Origin: Tetranychus cinnabarinus | Taxonomy: Eukaryota; Arthropoda; Arachnida; Trombidiformes; Tetranychidae | Assembly: GCA_022266195.1 (NCBI GenBank) | Contig: WHVY01000001.1 | Coordinates: 22,258,001-22,322,000 of the forward strand | DNA length: 64,000 bases | Direction: 5' to 3' | Part shown: positions 61,700 to 64,000 of the stretch, in pieces | Layout of the letters: every line of letters begins with the position of its first letter | How positions within the stretch are numbered: position 1 is the stretch's first letter | Program-made: the position numbers and the translations under genes | Notes under the pieces: model-generated | Told to the model about the DNA's origin: nothing | Seen by the model: only the letters and a program-made list of their open reading frames with translations | Database searches by the model: none

Positions 61700-62755
61700 A
61701 TTAAACAGACAGAAAGATTGCTTTAAATATCCGTAAACAAAGTAATCAAAATGATTGAATTCAATAATATCCCGACAACCTCAAGATTTATGCAGTTTCA
61801 TCCTAGTTTAAATTATTAATTAAATGTTTTGTTTTAATGGTACTAATCATTAAGCAATTATAGAGATTTTAGATTTTGACTTCATTTTAAATTGGTGTAA
61901 AACTTTATAATTGGCAAGAATCTGTGAAAAGTGATTAAATCAACAAAGTATCTCAATCTCCTTATCCCTTTTAACATGGGTTTGGCAAACGTTTTTCAAA
62001 AGAAGCTCATTCAAAGTCCATTTTAGAAAAGATTCCGTATTTAATTAGACTGGGCTATGTATCGAATTGCAGAACACGGTTTTGTGATCAAAATGGTGAA
62101 TCATTTGTCTCTCTATCACATGTCTAACAAATCATCATGAGGACTTTACTAACAGGTCGCCCTTTACTTTCAAGGTTCAAAGTTAAATTTCATTTTGTTC
62201 AGCTGTAGAATCAGGTTTTATTTTAGTTTTTCACATTGACGATGGTTTTTCATCGAGAATTCGAGTCTTTAATAAATATGGATTTAATTTATTGTACTCG
62301 GCAAAAAAATTATGATCAATCATGATCGGGAGTTCCATTCGCTTTATTAACTTATCAACTCGAGATCAATTCAATTAATTTGCTTTTATTTTAAACTGTG
62401 TTAAATCACTTCATTGAAATTTTAAAGTAGCAAATTTATCTACTATTCTTGTACAAATCGCTCATGTTTTCATCTAATATGACAAAATATTACTTAATCT
62501 CTACTTGCAAAATAAAGCTTGAGAAATGCTTTCTGTTTCAGGGATGGAAGCTGAATAGACTGAATGAAACGACTATCAATTGAATTCGTATTTCCAGTAT
62601 ACTTATCAATAATCAATGCGCATCAAAGCTAAGATATCTTGTACTATAATATTTGATTTGTTCTGTTAACAATATTCGATTGAATTATAACATAGCGGTT
62701 GTGATAGATCAATGACGCCTTTTAGATCTTGACGATCATTTGAGAGGCTTGTTGT
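61700..62755. other. Intergenic region upstream of the membrane protein gene
   Basis: About 1 kb of AT-rich DNA without a supported gene. The part next to 61699 should hold the promoter and 5' UTR of the membrane protein. No repeat or RNA gene is seen. Confidence 0.5.
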
Positions 62756-63425
62756 GAAATTAATCGAGTAATCCTTGATCGCCCTTGGGTCCAGGTCTAT
62801 CCATATTTACCAGGTTCGCCATGATTATCTTTCAAACATGTGGATTTTATTCAGAATGATATTATTATTGCATATGATAAGATTGAATTACCAGGCATTC
62901 CAACCAATGCAGGCTGACACTGTTGACCTGGATGTTTTCAAGTCGATCACCATCTTCTGGTTCACCTATTCCAATTAAACAGCACAAAAGATATAAGATT
63001 AATTTAGTTTCTTCATAGCAGTAATACATTGAATTCAAGCATTCACTTACAGAATATCTTCTCTTTTAGTTGAGTTTTGGATCATAAAATGGTACAATAA
63101 AGATTTTGATGCAAACTAATATTTAATTTTAAATCTTTAGCATTCACCTGGAATTGGCTTTTGATCAGGAAGACTTTGCCACGATGAGAAAAAAAGATTT
63201 TACAATTGGCATAAAAGATGAATAAAATTTCATATTTACATAATTCTTTAGTTTACTATTTGGGTAAAGATGACTTGATGAACCTTACTCTATGGATCAG
63301 GGAATCCTTCAAGTCCAACAGGAATTGTTAGATCAATAAGATCACGCTCTTCTTGACTACCTGTAAATGTGCTGGTCCAGGTTCATCCCTTCGATTATGG
63401 TTACGTTGAGATCCAGAAGGTACTT
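62756..63425 (-). pseudogene. Decayed collagen-like gene fragments
   Basis: Read on the minus strand, four patches keep a Gly-X-Y rhythm but in shifting frames. At 63425-63290: DEPGPA, then after a one-base shift GSQEER and GLEGFPDP followed by a stop. At 63175-63140: LPDQKPIPGE. At 62975-62885: GEPEDGDRLE, then after a frame shift HPGQQCQPALVGMPG. At 62835-62760: GEPGKYG, an in-frame TAG, then after a shift PGPKGDQGL. Several repeat glycines are replaced by Asp, Glu, Ser, Cys or Ala through single base changes. The simplest reading is a collagen pseudogene or fragments of one. Some exon junctions (for example CCAG followed by GTGAAT) look like old splice sites in collagen phase 1. Confidence 0.6.
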
Positions 63426-63508
63426 CTATACAAATGTTTCATTTTAATCAAAAGACGGAATGATTTAAAAAACCTTTATTCACCAGAAATGAAGGCAAGT
63501 TTATTTTA

Positions 63509-64000
63509 CTAATTACGAGCATGAGGTAAACGGCGGCGGACAAAACCTCCCAAATATTTCGAAAATGATGTAAGTAAATCACTGACCGATTCCCTCGAAA
63601 TGGTTGGTTTATTAATAATTCGATTGGCATTTGCAGGGAGCTTATCATGAGGATAGGATTGGATTCTCTTCCATGGATCGTCATCATGTGTGGCCAATCT
63701 GTATTTCGAGCTGAAGCCGGGTTCCTCAAGTATTGCGTACAATCTCTCTGGATGATTTGTAATTATCCCATCGACACCAAATCTAACAAGTCAAATCAAT
63801 ATGGAATGAAGTGAATCAAATAAAAAAGAAACAAGATAAAGATTAATGCCAAAAAGAGAAGGAATTTTGTTTCGAAAAAGTTTGAAAATTACCTGAGAGA
63901 GGCTCTAAGATTAGGCCGCAAATCGATTGTCCAGTGATAAACTTTGTCAATAATCGGATCTGAACGACCCTTTGAATCACGTCTATTTAGCACTTCGGTT
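63509..64000 (-). CDS. Sphingomyelinase D/phospholipase D-like (SicTox-type) protein, 3' end only
   Basis: Only the last two exons are present: one entering from beyond 64000 down to 63893, and the terminal exon 63782-63509. They join in phase (AG at the donor, A at the acceptor). Enzymes of this GDPD-like family act on sphingomyelin or lysophospholipids; in some spiders they are venom components, while many arachnids and ticks have other members. Visible signs are KVYHWTIDL before the junction, GVDGIITNHP just after it, and THDDDPW, which fits the conserved C-terminal tail motif of the family and not ordinary cellular GDPDs. About 50 residues follow that motif, a basic extension ending in RRRLPHARN. 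The catalytic region lies outside the window, so activity cannot be judged. Confidence 0.75.

Noticed and set aside
62795..62812. A splice between GTAAATATG and GGATAG to repair the collagen-like frame
   Set aside because: The intron would be only about 14 bases, too short to be spliced, so a frameshift in a pseudogene is more likely.
63448..63729. Overlapping reverse-strand frame of 93 codons
   Set aside because: It is the shadow of the sphingomyelinase D-like terminal exon at 63509-63782, which carries the family motifs in the other frame.

Overview
This is a eukaryotic nuclear window. It is AT-rich, its genes are split by GT-AG introns (about 60 bp to over 2.5 kb), and there are no bacterial-style operons. 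An arthropod-type ABCH half-transporter next to the 3' end of a sphingomyelinase D/phospholipase D-like gene (an arachnid-associated family) points to an arachnid, most likely a mite. That placement is inferred from gene content, not from a search.

Layout. 1-9951 holds no convincing gene and is probably 5' flank or intron of unc-13. 10028-27212 (+) is a short-isoform Unc-13/Munc13 gene (C1, C2B, MUN, C2C). It has two alternative exons just before C2B and two non-autonomous DNA transposons in the intron between them. 28860-31040 (+) is an intronless ABCH-type transporter. 32360-36998 (-) is a 19-exon HECTD2-like ubiquitin ligase. 38667-40147 (-) is an ITM2/BRI protein with a BRICHOS domain. 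It is divergent from 41105-42011 (+), the Golgi SNARE GOSR1/GS28. 42419-42811 (-) is an unrecognised small ORF. 43816-45021 (-) is WDR4/Trm82 and 45327-47810 (-) is the circularly permuted mitochondrial GTPase NOA1. Divergent from NOA1, 48672-52926 (+) is a tuberin (TSC2) gene that encodes only the C-terminal part, including the Rap-GAP domain. 53429-55613 (-) and 58236-60590 (+) are two divergently oriented secreted paralogues with the same intron layout. 61080-61699 (-) is a small cysteine-rich single-pass membrane protein. 62756-63425 (-) carries frameshifted collagen-like remnants. 63509-64000 (-) is the 3' end of a sphingomyelinase D-like gene that runs off the window.

Functionally this is a normal mixed eukaryotic neighbourhood: synaptic vesicle priming (Unc-13), Golgi SNARE traffic (GOSR1), tRNA m7G methylation (WDR4), mitochondrial translation (NOA1), mTORC1 control (TSC2), ubiquitylation (HECTD2) and lineage-specific secreted or transport genes. 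No single new pathway stands out. The most interesting signals are the mutually exclusive unc-13 exons with flanking transposons, the N-terminally shortened TSC2 behind a cluster of palindromes, and the secreted paralogue pair. Splice sites were placed by eye. For the multi-exon genes that are complete in the window I checked that summed exon lengths are divisible by three.
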